This document shows positions 1 to 11,369 of a DNA stretch of 64,000 bases, piece after piece. The notes beneath the pieces were generated by a model. That model searched no databases and was not told the origin of the DNA. It saw nothing but the letters and a program-made list of their open reading frames with translations. Both the position numbers and the translations under genes were made by a program. Position 1 is the first letter of the stretch. Each line of letters opens with the position of its first letter. The stretch comes from Phascolomyces articulosus (lineage: Eukaryota; Mucoromycota; Mucoromycetes; Mucorales; Lichtheimiaceae), in the NCBI GenBank assembly GCA_025677815.1, contig JAIXMP010000017.1, positions 1 to 64,000 on the forward strand, given 5' to 3'.

Positions 1-61
1 ATATACAGTACAGACAAAGACACCTCAAGAAATAAATTAAAAGTATACATGTGAGTAGTAA

Positions 62-110
<49 letters not shown>

Positions 111-948
111 TATAATAACACATTTTGTTGGTTCACAACATCTACAGGAAAATGCTATTATAATATAATATATATGCAATACACACATTATTGACTAGTC
201 GTTTTTATAACTTAGATGGTAACAAAAACAAGCAAAGGTATTTCTTTCTTCTTTTGAATTTGTGCTTAAAGTGTATTAATAGTAAGAAAGTTAAAAGCCT
301 AATACCAGAAACAAATAACAGACAACATAGAATTATTGCAGTACAATAGAATTTTTTGCTACTACTTTTGGATAGTATTGTTACAATGTAACAAGGAATC
401 CTTTTGGTGTTTTTTCTACGATCCCTGATTTCCTCTGGTACGTTACTGGAATTCTCTTTTTCTCTAAATGCTGTCAAAAGGAGCAATTTTAGTTATCCTA
501 GAAAAGGGGTGGATTATATCACATTTTTTTATAGTGACAAGCTTGCCAACTTTTAATAGATATCCCTGTTCATATCATCTGCATTATTCTTTTTGATAAT
601 ATACCAATAGAGGGCTATATTGATTAATAAACTAAATAATAATAATAATAATCGTGTTTTATTTATAATTTTTACTATACTACAAACTTTGTATGTAATA
701 CTAGATTTATAGTACCACAATAGATCCAACGAAGCTCGTCGGTATCGCCTTTTGCTTATTGAATATTTGTTAATTTGGAGAGAAGCCACAATAAACAGAA
801 AAATTCTCAATTAATATATATGATCTTATTATATGGAAATCATTCCCACAAATGTATTTTGATTTATTTTATAGCATCAACATCGATGCCCATTTTTATT
901 ACAACATGACGAACACATAGAAGCAGTAGCTCTGTTGCCTTTGGCGAA
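1..948. other. AT-rich intergenic sequence with long poly-T tract
   Basis: I see no supported gene here. A pure run of 44 T lies at 64-107. The two minus-strand open frames (205-486 and 553-810) are rich in Leu, Ile, Lys and Phe, as expected of translated AT-rich DNA, and show no recognisable motif. The stretch may include the lost 5' part of the mobile-element fragment that starts near 949. Confidence 0.5.
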
Positions 949-1614
949 ATGGAAGAAACAAAAGGATTTATGAAAGGTTTAGGCAAGAAAAAGCCTAAAC
1001 CAAAGAAAGACAAGTTCAAGCGCTGGGACTTTTCTCAGTTGGTCGATTATCTGGCCACATTGACACCATGGTCTAACCTTACAACAAAAAGGGGTGAAAA
1101 TACATGCTCTTTTGTGTCTCGCTACAGGATGGCGTCCTGCTTCAGATTTTGCACGTACCATGGATTCAGTTCATTTTGTTTCCAACCCATCAAATAAGCA
1201 TTGGCCTGTGGAAATGGTTCTTACTGCGGTCGATGTCAAGGAAGGTGACTTAAGGATAATTTACCGATTCCCCGATTTTAGGAAAATCAAGATATTTGTC
1301 CAATAGCATGTACATATCGATATCTACAAGATACAGCAAGATATCGCTTGTCCTCCACCGACAAGCGTTTCATTTCATCTATTCCACCGCATGTCAATAT
1401 AAATGGCGGTCGGTTACGCATCTGGTTCCAATTAGCCATGGCTGGAGCTAATACCAGTAATGATCATGCTGTGCACTCCGTTCGCGCAGAGGCAACAACA
1501 GCAGCACTAGAACTAGGGGCGAATATAGACGATATCCTAGCCAGTGGATATTGGTCAAGACGTTCCACTTTTGAAAAATTTAATCATCTACGTCCTTCAT
1601 CCAAACCGCAATAA
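949..1614 (+). mobile_element. Decayed tyrosine recombinase fragment (DIRS/Crypton-like)
   Basis: Three overlapping open frames (949-1093, 1094-about 1270, about 1291-1614) read in order as one tyrosine-recombinase domain broken by two frameshifts. The order is a lysine-rich start, WDFSQLVDYLATLTP, the first catalytic Arg in LCLATGWRPASD, then HSVRAEATTAALELG (the HxxR motif) and GYWSRRSTFEKFNHLRP. In DIRS-like and Crypton recombinases the last motif normally carries the nucleophilic Tyr (EKFY); here Asn (codon AAT) stands in its place. No reverse transcriptase or RNase H is visible nearby, so whether it came from a DIRS retroelement or a Crypton is open. It is clearly non-functional. Confidence 0.72.
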
Positions 1615-2986
1615 AGTGCAACAAAAAGAAACTCAAGCATGGCGGTTTTAAACATCAATAATCCACGCCCAAGAAAAAAAAAAGACATATACGAAGGAAC
1701 ATTTGCTTCCTCGTTCCTCCTCGAATACTTTTTTATTGACCATCACTATCTTTCGGTCATGGTCAAACATTTGAATATATTCTGAATATTTTTTTTTTCA
1801 AAAGTGTAATGGTGCTTTAGCAAATTAAGATCTCACTATAACTGAAGTAGTGTTCTGCTTCTACATATGATCAATTTAAAAATTGCCAAGAAAGTGAAAA
1901 TAATTGGACATGACATTTCCATATTTTGTAATTCACCAAAAGTTGCTCTTTGATATCCAATATTTCATAAAAGACAAAGCTGGACTAATGGTGATATTGT
2001 TGCAGAAGTTTGCATAATAGTAACTACAATGAGTATAGACTGATAATTAATACATCAATTAATTACAATAGTTTCCTCATTATCATTTCCAAAAAAAAAA
2101 AAAAAAAGAGATGGTGCATTTTTTTTTAAAAAACTTGCCTGCAATTAAAGTCCAGTTTCAGTTGCTGCCATTGGAGTGGAATCCAATATCATGTCAGCAA
2201 ACATCTTTACAGGCAGTTCATGATATATACTCGGGCGCATATAGTCCAAGTTGATCACTTCCTCCTTTGTCTTACAACCAAACGAACAAACTTGTGAATA
2301 ATTATCTTTTTTTGTTTTGTTTTGTTTGGATGCTGGAGTTGATGGTAGCATTGTAAATATATTTTACGTATGTGTGATTAACTTAATTTTTGATGGAGAT
2401 ATGGCCATTCATACTACTGTACTTTTATTTTTTTCTACTCAGCATTGTTGCCTCCAAGAAGAAAACTAAAAATACATATGAGTAATTTTGTTAGTATATA
2501 GCGGTAGAGCAAAAGCAGCCCCGAAAGCATTTTTGAATTGTTTTATAGAAGCATTTGGCGAACTTGGTAGCATATTCTGCACACCATTCTCGGGGACGGA
2601 GGAAAAATAAATTAATTATGACTATCATACATACAGTAGTGGCTGTCATTGTCCAAAAAGAGACATTTTGGATCAAATGTTGTCCATGTTGATATATAGT
2701 GGATTCATTTAATTAGGTAAATGGTGTTTATAAAGATATCATATATTGTGATACTGTTGATTTATTATATTTATTTCACTGCTATTCATATTTAAGTTTA
2801 CAGAATATGGAGATGGATTATGAATTTGCGTGATGTGCCATATTATTTATCCTTTTCAACTACCCTAATTTATCGCGGAGGCTACTCAATTTTATTAACG
2901 CGTAAAAAAAAAGCAAACGCGATTCGCGTTCCTTTTTTCTTTTTTTTTTTTTTCGCGCAGTTTTTTTCTTCTTCTTCTTTATTACA
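1615..2986. other. Intergenic region, possible short minus-strand gene remnant
   Basis: Mostly AT-rich spacer. Two short minus-strand frames (2676-2491, with a hydrophobic N-terminal stretch, and 2351-2145, ending in MAATETGL) could be exons of one small protein, but I could not join them with convincing splice sites. A pyrimidine-rich stretch at about 2933-2980 directly precedes the cohesin-gene ATG and is probably its core promoter/5'UTR. Confidence 0.35.
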
Positions 2987-5900
2987 ATGACCAAATCAGC
3001 CAAAAGATCAAGCACAGCGAAAGAAAAAGTACATTGCTGAAACTTTTACAACCAAAACATCATTCTTTCCATGACCTCATTGTTTAAATGTCATTTTCTT
3101 TTATTCTTACTATTTAGGAACCTGCCAAACGCGCAGCAAGACAATCAACAAAAAGTCGAAGTGTAGCGGAAATGTTTGCACAACAAAAAGGTAAATTTTA
3201 ATATATATATATATATATTTTGATATAATAATAACCATGGGTTTTGTTTGATTGAATTATTTTGTTATTATTTTTATTTTAAAAAACAGGAAAACGTGCA
3301 ACGAGTTCGAGACGAAACCAAGATGAAGTGTCAAGTGAAGAGGAAGAAGAAGGGTCTGACAGTAATGCCAGTGATTCTGAACAAAGTGACAGTGAAGTGG
3401 AGATTAGTTCAAATAAACGACGAAAGACAGCCAAGTCTTTGGAAAAACGAGGTGGTACACAGTCCACTCGAAAACAACGAAAGAAAAAATCAACTACATC
3501 ACCTACTGAAGTTTCAATTACACACGAGAGCCAACTCTTGGAACAAATTCCTTCTGAACAGAACGAAACGTTATATGGTAATTATTGGAAAAAAGACGTA
3601 GAGGATGCAAGATGAATGGGTGTAGGAGGTGGTATATTATGAAGATATATATGTATGTATATATTTGTTTTTGTGTGTAATTAATGGAAAATATGACAGA
3701 TCAAGTGTCAGCTCCAGATGCAGAGATTGAAGAAATCGTCGCTGTTTGGGTTGAGCGTTATCGCCGGGATAAAGGAGATGCTTTACGAAATTTAGTGAAC
3801 TTTATTATTCGGGTAAGATCAATAGAATGAGACTTAATATGATACTCGGAGAGAGATCCTGACTGTTATTTCTCGATCGACTTAGGGATGTGGTTGTATG
3901 AATGCCGTAACAAAAGACGCTTTTCATAGAGATGATATTGCCATTGCTGTTTTGGAAGAATTACAAGAAGAACTTGCCAAGGTAATGTACAAATCCTTTT
4001 TTTTTTGTTTTTTTCACACTCCAAATAATAATAATAATTATCTGGTACTCATGCAGGGGATATGTCAAAATAGTTTCCACAACCTGAATATCCTGTGATC
4101 TCCAAATCGAAGACTGGAAAAATCCTTAAACGAAACATTCTGAATTTCTTTGCCTATATGGTCGAAGTATGTCAACACGATATTATTTACGATGGATCGT
4201 TCATCGAGACATTGCAGAATTGGTTGACAACCATGTCAAGGTTTGTAACGGATAGCGGTGTGAGGGGAAAAAGGGAGATGGTGCCAAAAAATTATTCCTG
4301 CTACTTGTATCAAGCATCTAACTTAAATACATGTGTTTTGAATTTTATTCAGTTCGGTGTATCGTCCTTTCCGACACACTGCCACGATCTTGACTTTTAG
4401 AGTGGTGAAATCACTTTGTACCTTTGCTGATAAAGTCAATAAAGAACTTCAAGTCGTCACTCAACAATTGAAAACAGAAAATGAACGACAAACTAATCGT
4501 GCTCGAAATACTCAAAAGAAACGAATGCTTGAACAGCGATCACAAACTTTGAATCGAAAAAAGACCAATTTGGAGGAATACTTGAATGATTTCTTTGAAG
4601 GGTATGATTTATTTTTCTTTGCTCCGTAAAAAAAAAAAGAAAACTGGATAGGGGATCTAACATGACCATTCGGGGGGGGGGTTTAAAAAAGGGTCTTTAT
4701 CCATCGATCAAGAGATGTTGAATCAGTAATCCGTGCAGAGTGTATCAAGGAGCTTTGTTTGTGGACTCAACAGTATTCAGCCCATTATACAAACAATATC
4801 TACCTTCGTCATTTTGGTTGGTCACTAAACGATTCGGTATGACTTTTATCAATATTATTATTAGCAAATGTCCATATATAGAGAAAGATGTTTATAAATA
4901 TCAAGATGAAAATATATCCTTGCTAACAATTAAGTACTAATCAATTTAGAACGCATCCGTTCGATCTGAAGCTTTGAAATCCATTTCACGACTTTATCAA
5001 ATTGAAAAAGTTGTCAGTTGTCTCAATGACTTTACCAAGCGATTCAAAAGACGTATTGAAGAGATCGCCTTGTATGATATTGATCTCTCCGTACGACTTC
5101 ATGGCATTGAACTTTGCTATGTATTATTCCGTCACGACCATGAAATGATCAGTGATGAATGCAGAAATGAATTGATGAGTCTTGTATTTCTTGACAATGA
5201 ACGACTTCAAAAGACGGTGGCTCCTCTTGTGAAAACAGTAATGGAGGCCAAAGTCTTGGATCCAATGATGGAAGAAACGGAAAAGGCATTGGGCGCTATG
5301 AATGTCGATGGAGCATCGACAACAGTAGCTGCCACATCGACTGTGGAAAAAACATGGATCTCATTCAAATGTCTTGCTACTTTCTTGGCTGAACGAATTG
5401 CTGATGAAAAGGCCAAGAGTGATTCTACGATTGATAGTTTGAATGATTCTTTGAATACAACCACAGCTGCAGTATTAGATGAGGAAAATGGAGATCAATT
5501 GGTAGCTAATGCTATTGAAGCTTTATGGAATCAAATGCCAATGTTACAGGTTGGTGATATATATTTCTTTTGTATGATGGAAAAATTTCCCTCAATACTA
5601 TTTTATTTATTTGTTCTTGTCATTATTGCTTTATCTTGCAGGATTATGAAAGCTTAGCTCAATATTTGACTCGCGATCACTCAAGTTCTCATCAACAAGA
5701 TGAAGAGGAGCTTGCTACTGCTGGTCCAGCTGCACCAACGCCTGTTGAAGAATGCTACCGACTTTCTGAAGAAGAAGAGGCTGTCCTTATCAAAGTGTTT
5801 GCTACATCGTTGAAATTAATTACAGAACGAGGATTTGAACAAGTGGATGGAAAGACAAAGGATAAAAAGAAGGCTTGCGTATGTAATTTATATTTGGGAC

Positions 5901-8196
5901 TTTGGCATATTTTTGGGAACAAACTGACATAATTTCCATTTTGTATCTATCAGGACGAAGCACAATTAGAAAGCAATCGTAGTACCATTTCTCGTTATCT
6001 AGTCCAAGTTTTGCCTCGTTTATTGACAAAACATAGTGATAGTACAAGCAAGATGTTGAAACTTATTAGTATCCCGCAATTAATGAATATTAATGTCTAT
6101 GCAGAATTGAGAATGCAAACTGTAAGTGATATTACAGAGAAAAAAAGATAACTTTTTTTCAAAAAAAAAATATTAAAAAAATAATGATATATTTCTAATA
6201 ACCTAGGAATATGAAGAACTTTTACAAATTGTGATCAAGGTGTATATTGGTACCACTTTACCTGAACTATTACAAAATTGTGCAGAATCCCTGCATCATA
6301 TGTTCAAAGTAGATCTTTTGGCAGATGTGAATGAACGACAATTCCCGGAGTTGATGGAACGTGTTACTGCACAAGTCCGTGATGCATGCCGTGGAAAGGT
6401 AATTGGTTAACGTTTGATTTATTTGTATATAGAGTGATACCATGTAATAAATCTAACTTCTTTATTAGGATATTGCCACTGCTCGATTTGATGACGATGA
6501 TATTCACGCCACCACCACCAGCCTTCTTCGTCTCGACTATCTTATTAACTTTATTGATGTCACTGACATGATGGAAGAATCCGAAGATATGGATGAAGAT
6601 GTAACTGAACTTGTAGGTCATTTCGTGGATCGTGCCTCTTATGGTTATAAGATTGAAAAACAAAGCAGTTTATCTGCCATGGCCATTCTTTTCCGTTATT
6701 TGGTTTGGAAATGTGAACGTGTCTCGGTGGATCCAGAACTCAAAGAAGTTGGAAGGGCCGCTCTTGGTAAAATTGAACGACGACGTGATTGGGTATTTGA
6801 AAAGTTTACTGGTATTGTCACCATGACGGATATTACCCCTCTTGCTGCTGTCAAATCCAACGTAAGTTGTCACTGTATATGAATGGGATTTTTTTTTGGA
6901 TGACCCGTGTTTTGGGGGGTTTGTTGTTGTTTTTTTAATTAGGGGCGAAGGGATTCATTTAATAATAACTTGTTGATGTCGTTGTCGTTGTCGTTGTTGT
7001 TTTTTTTTTTTTTTTTTTTTTTTGATTCCAGGCTTTCGGTATCCTCATGGATCTTTACTGGATTTTTTCAAGTGACTTATTTGCCACCAATGGTCTTGAT
7101 TTATTACTTCTTTCATGCTCTGAAAACATTCAAAAAGAATGTGAAAATTACATCGTTTCAGAACTTGAAAAATGGCAAGAAGCTTTGGAAAAAAAGAAGA
7201 ATAAGGAGGCGGAAGACGATGATGAAGTGGATGAATTGGAAGGTGACAATGAGGATGATCAAGTCGAATATAGTGGTATTGACTTGGTGGCTAATGTGGC
7301 TCGTGCTGTTACTGCCAAGGTGCTTGATTATAAATACATGGTTCCCATTGCGGCTGAATATGGTCATCTTGAACCAGATGCAGATGATATTATCAAGGCA
7401 TTTATTGAAGAGACCAAAAAGGATTTGATCGGTAATGATAGTCAAACGGACGAGGTGTGTCATATGTATATTGGTATTCTTAAGAAGGTAAATATATTAT
7501 TGCACGGAGGGGTTACATGAAAAATAAGAGGACTTCGTCAATATACATTGCATATTTGTTATACATATCTCTTTCTCACAATAGATCTAATTGTTCTATT
7601 ATTTGATGACAATTTAGGCATTTGAATCGCATGTCAATCAAGCCCCACGTTCCATTGATAAAAGTGTATCGTTTGCTCGATTGATATCTCAAACACTTCA
7701 TATTGCCGATCAAGAAGATCCTGCACGCCACGTGGCACCCCATGTGATTTGTGATAGTATCCATATCGATGGTATCAACTTTGCACTTGAAAAAGCAGCC
7801 GAACATAAAAGTCATCGAAATCGTGCGGATATGGGAGTAGCATTGAAATTCTTTAAAGTGTTAAGTGTTTTGGTGAAACCATTGAACCGTGCACGAGATG
7901 TAGCAAAAATGTGAGACATGAACAACAAAAAAAATTATTACATTAGAATAATTCTCATCAAATGGGGGAATTTCAACTGATTTGTTTATATTATGATTTT
8001 TTTCTGTAATTTTTTTCTTTTTAGACACAAACATATTGAAAAATGCCTTGAAGAACTTGATTTGACTGTGGAACCCAATGATAAGGAGTGGGATGCATAT
8101 CATACCTATATCAAAGATATTGATATGATCCTTAGAAAGAAAGGTCTTCGTTATGATAATCAACATGTTCAACAACAAGCACAACAACAGCAATAG
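2987..8196 (+). CDS. Cohesin subunit SA/STAG (Scc3/Irr1/Psc3 family)
   Basis: Sixteen exons join in frame into about 1,227 residues, close to the usual STAG length. The product is the HEAT-repeat cohesin subunit that binds the kleisin Rad21/Scc1 and helps load and hold cohesin on chromatin in the nucleus. Order: a basic N-terminus rich in Lys/Ser/Arg with an acidic Glu/Ser patch (about residues 45-75); the STAG domain, including FPQPEYPVIS, NFFAYMVEVCQHD and the Lys/Arg-rich helix before the FFEG segment; the stromalin conservative domain (RSRDVESVIRAECIKELCLW, YLRHFGWSLND); then HEAT-like helices to the C-terminus, with an acidic loop (about 7200-7262) and a Gln-rich tail. The start is the first ATG after a pyrimidine-rich leader; exon 1 codes only 14 residues. 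Internal introns have consensus GT...AG ends. The family call is secure; mitotic versus meiotic paralogue cannot be told. Confidence 0.93.
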
Positions 8197-8774
8197 TCAC
8201 TATAAATAACAAATTCAATTCTCATAATAAAAATTTCCATAAAGTAACCCATGTTCATCTAAAACATGAATTTGATCTCTCTAGCATGATGATTTCCTTA
8301 GCGGTGTTCAGCAACTTTTTCTTTTTTTACACACGTCGTCTCTCTTTGTTTTACTATCGTTATTATTATTATTATCATTTACAATAGTTACTATTATTAT
8401 ATTTATATCCTCCTTTTATTATCATTTTTATTATTATTACCCTTTTTTTTTCTACATTTGACTCTTTCCCTCCCCCTCGCGTGCAAATTTTTCTCCCTAT
8501 GCTTATATTACGACACAACAACTTGTCTGTGGAAGACTTATTCCAGATCGAAAGTGTGAGGATCAATTCACTTTTTTTTTTTTTTTTTGATCGAGCAGTA
8601 AAATAAATAAATAAATAGTTTTATTATTGGAATCAAAAAAGAAATAACAATAACAATACGACAATTGGTTATTTACTGTTGAAGGTTTTCTGTATAAATA
8701 AGACGAATAATAATACCATGAGAAACAGATTGAAAGAGCTAAACGAATGGCATTGTTTATTATTATTTTAGAAA
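8197..8774. other. Intergenic region between cohesin subunit and phosphodiesterase
   Basis: AT-rich spacer with (ATT)n-like runs near 8360-8440, a poly-T run near 8571-8588, and AATAAA-type sequence at 8226-8232 that could serve polyadenylation of the cohesin gene. A TTTTAG directly upstream of the next ATG (8775) leaves open a non-coding or very short upstream exon of the phosphodiesterase. No coding potential is recognised. Confidence 0.4.
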
Positions 8775-11005
8775 ATGCTAAAGATCGCTGATCCTAAACA
8801 ACCTTACACGTATTCACTCGGATTCACACTCTTGGATAAACCTCGTGCCATGATTTATGGTATATTACTCGGTTATGCAGAACGTTTGGGGGTATTTAAA
8901 ACATTGGACATTTCACCTTCAGAATTCCTGGATTTTTTAATCGACGTTGATCTCGGTTACCATGTGAATCCTTACCATTCGTTTTACCATGCTGCCGATG
9001 TAACTATAGTGATATATCACATGCTCTTTCAATTTGAGGTCTTGAACTATTTATCACGTATTGATGTCGCCGCATTATTCATTGCTGCTCTGTGTCACGA
9101 TATCGGTCATGTAAGCGTTTTTGGATTAAAACTTTTTTTTTCTTAGCGGGGATAGGTCGATTTCAATGGAAAAAGAAACATGAATGTGGGAAATCGTAGA
9201 CTCTATTTTTGGGTGGATGGAAGAATGTATACACAAAAAAAAAAGATGAATCTACTGATATATTTTTTGGTGTGGGGGAATGGGTTTAGCCTGGATGTAA
9301 CAATAATTATCAAGTGAATTTACAAACGGAACTGGCTCTCCGATACAACAATAAATCAGTTCTGGAAAGTTATTCTTGTACACTGGCCATGGATTTAATA
9401 TCAAAACACAAATTATTACGCAATGTGGAAAAAGTCAGTATGCAACGTACGTTATTACCTACCACGGAGGATCAGTTACGTACATCCATTATCAAGATGA
9501 TCTTATCCACCGATATGGTCTTCCATTATGAATTACAAGAAAATTTAGCCAGCTTATTGGAAATTGTTGCTCAGGATACCTCTTCTGAACAACATTTGGA
9601 CAACAACAGTACGTTTTCTACTTTATCTAGCCGCAGCGATACTGAAAGTTCCAGTCTCACTAATTCTATTACTACTACTGCTATTGTTTCTCCTGACTAT
9701 GATACCAACAATGATACTACTACTCCTACTACCATCCATTATAATAACAACTTATCACAAGAAGCATGTTATCATGTGAGATCAAGGACGCATAGTCATA
9801 GCAATGATGATGCCAGTTCATCCCAAAGTAACAGTATGTTGAGTAGTTTATCTGCTCAAACAGAACCAACCTGTTGTCAAATGAAGGATATATTTGAAAA
9901 CAAGGGGGATAAAAGTCCATTACAAAATTTCGATCAACAAAGTTATTTTGATGAAGATGTGCCACCTACCAAAATACCAACACCCATCACCACCGCGGCT
10001 TCATCTTCATCCACCTTATTGACAGCAACACCTACTATTTCTACCATGGCGTTCCTCCATGATGATAATTATGATGATACAAGTGATAAATTATTGGATT
10101 ATAAAGAACGACAAATGCTTTGTCAAATCTTGTTGCACGGTGCAGATATCAGTAATGCGCTCAGGCCTTGGCCGATCTGCTGCAAGTGGTCAGATTTGGT
10201 ATGTGAAGAATTTTTCCACCAAGGTGAATTGGAAAAGGAGCACGGACTTCCAGTGTCACCCAACATGGATCGGGATCAGGTGACGCAAACCACTATTGGT
10301 TTACAATTTGGCGACTTTGTAGTAAGTCCTTATTTTGAAATATTCGCTGCCATGTTTCCCAAAGCAGATGCTTTAGTCAAAGAATTGGCCAAAAATCGAA
10401 ATGAATGGTTAGCTTTGGAAGCCAAACAAGAGCAAGAGCAGCAGATGGATGGTTCAATAGAGCAACCCATGAATGACGACAGAGATCAAATCAAGGCACC
10501 CAATACACCAGATATAGAAGCACAAAAGCAATTACACTCTTATCCCAATAGTAATCAAAGTAGTCCTCATCATTATTATCAACAATTGGAAGTGGATAAT
10601 CGTGGACGACAACCTACAGATATGTTACCTGATCGTCATATTTTGAATCCATCGGGTCGTCGTGTCAGTGTAGCAGCTGGCATGATTGTCATTCCTGACG
10701 AATTAGAAGAACGGGTAATTGGATCTGGAAAATCACGTCGTAAATATTTGGGACTTCGTAGCATCAGTGATACAGGGATTAATAAAGATCAACTTCCACC
10801 CGAATTACCATCACCTTATCATCGAAAAGCGTCGTCACCGGTATTAAATGTCATTGGTCAGGATCGAATTCGACGAAAGAGTGAAGAACCAAGTTATTAT
10901 TTGTATCGTCATCAATTAAAAGTGGAAGGTGGAAGGAGGTTAAGTCGAGGTGATCTAGTTGATAAATGTCTAGAGCGTCAAAGAAGAGTAGCATCTCCTC
11001 GGTAA
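8775..11005 (+). CDS. Class I 3',5'-cyclic nucleotide phosphodiesterase (PDEase_I)
   Basis: Two exons (8775-9110, 9290-11005) give about 683 residues. The enzyme hydrolyses cAMP and/or cGMP to the 5' monophosphate and so damps cyclic-nucleotide signalling. Metal-binding motifs are visible: HSFYHAADV (residues 68-76), LCHDIGH|PGCNNNYQ (about 106-120, with the 179-base intron between H112 and P113), HGADISN (about 395-401) and an RPW just after it. Family knowledge places these His/Asp residues around the bimetal Zn/Mg site. Odd: about 170 Ser/Thr/Asn/Asp-rich residues (roughly 205-380) interrupt the catalytic domain between its second and third metal motifs, and a long polar tail of about 200 residues follows. 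No N-terminal regulatory domain (GAF, PAS or membrane segment) is seen. Substrate preference cannot be read from the sequence. The true start could lie in an unseen upstream exon. Confidence 0.92.
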
Positions 11006-11369
11006 CACACACAAATGCACAATTTTCTTTCTCCCCCCCAATTCGATTATTAGTACTAAACAAAGCCATCATAAAACAGTCTCCTCCGTAGCAACACACA
11101 TACTCACCCACTTTAACACTTATTCAATCACCCCTCTTTTCTTCTAAGCGCTATTTTTTTTTAAACTCTCTCCGCATTTTACTCTCGTCTTGGCACACCC
11201 AAAAAAAAAAAAAAAAATTCACTCCTTTTTTTTGAAGTTATAAAAATAAAAATTTAACCTCTTTTTTTCTTTTCCCCTTTCTTTTTCCTTCAATTTTTTT
11301 TTTACTTGACTTTTACTCCGCAACCAAAAATACATACTCATCAGCCAACCGATTTATATATAAAACAAG
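11006..11369. other. Intergenic region (3'UTR of phosphodiesterase / promoter of next gene)
   Basis: Pyrimidine-rich DNA with several poly-T and one poly-A run, typical of a fungal 5' leader. A TATATAAAA lies only about 10 bases upstream of the next ATG, too close to act as its TATA box. No gene is seen. Confidence 0.4.

Noticed and set aside
205..810. Two minus-strand frames of 93 and 85 codons
   Set aside because: Composition is that of translated AT-rich DNA (Leu/Ile/Lys/Phe), with no motif, no promoter-like context and no splice continuity.
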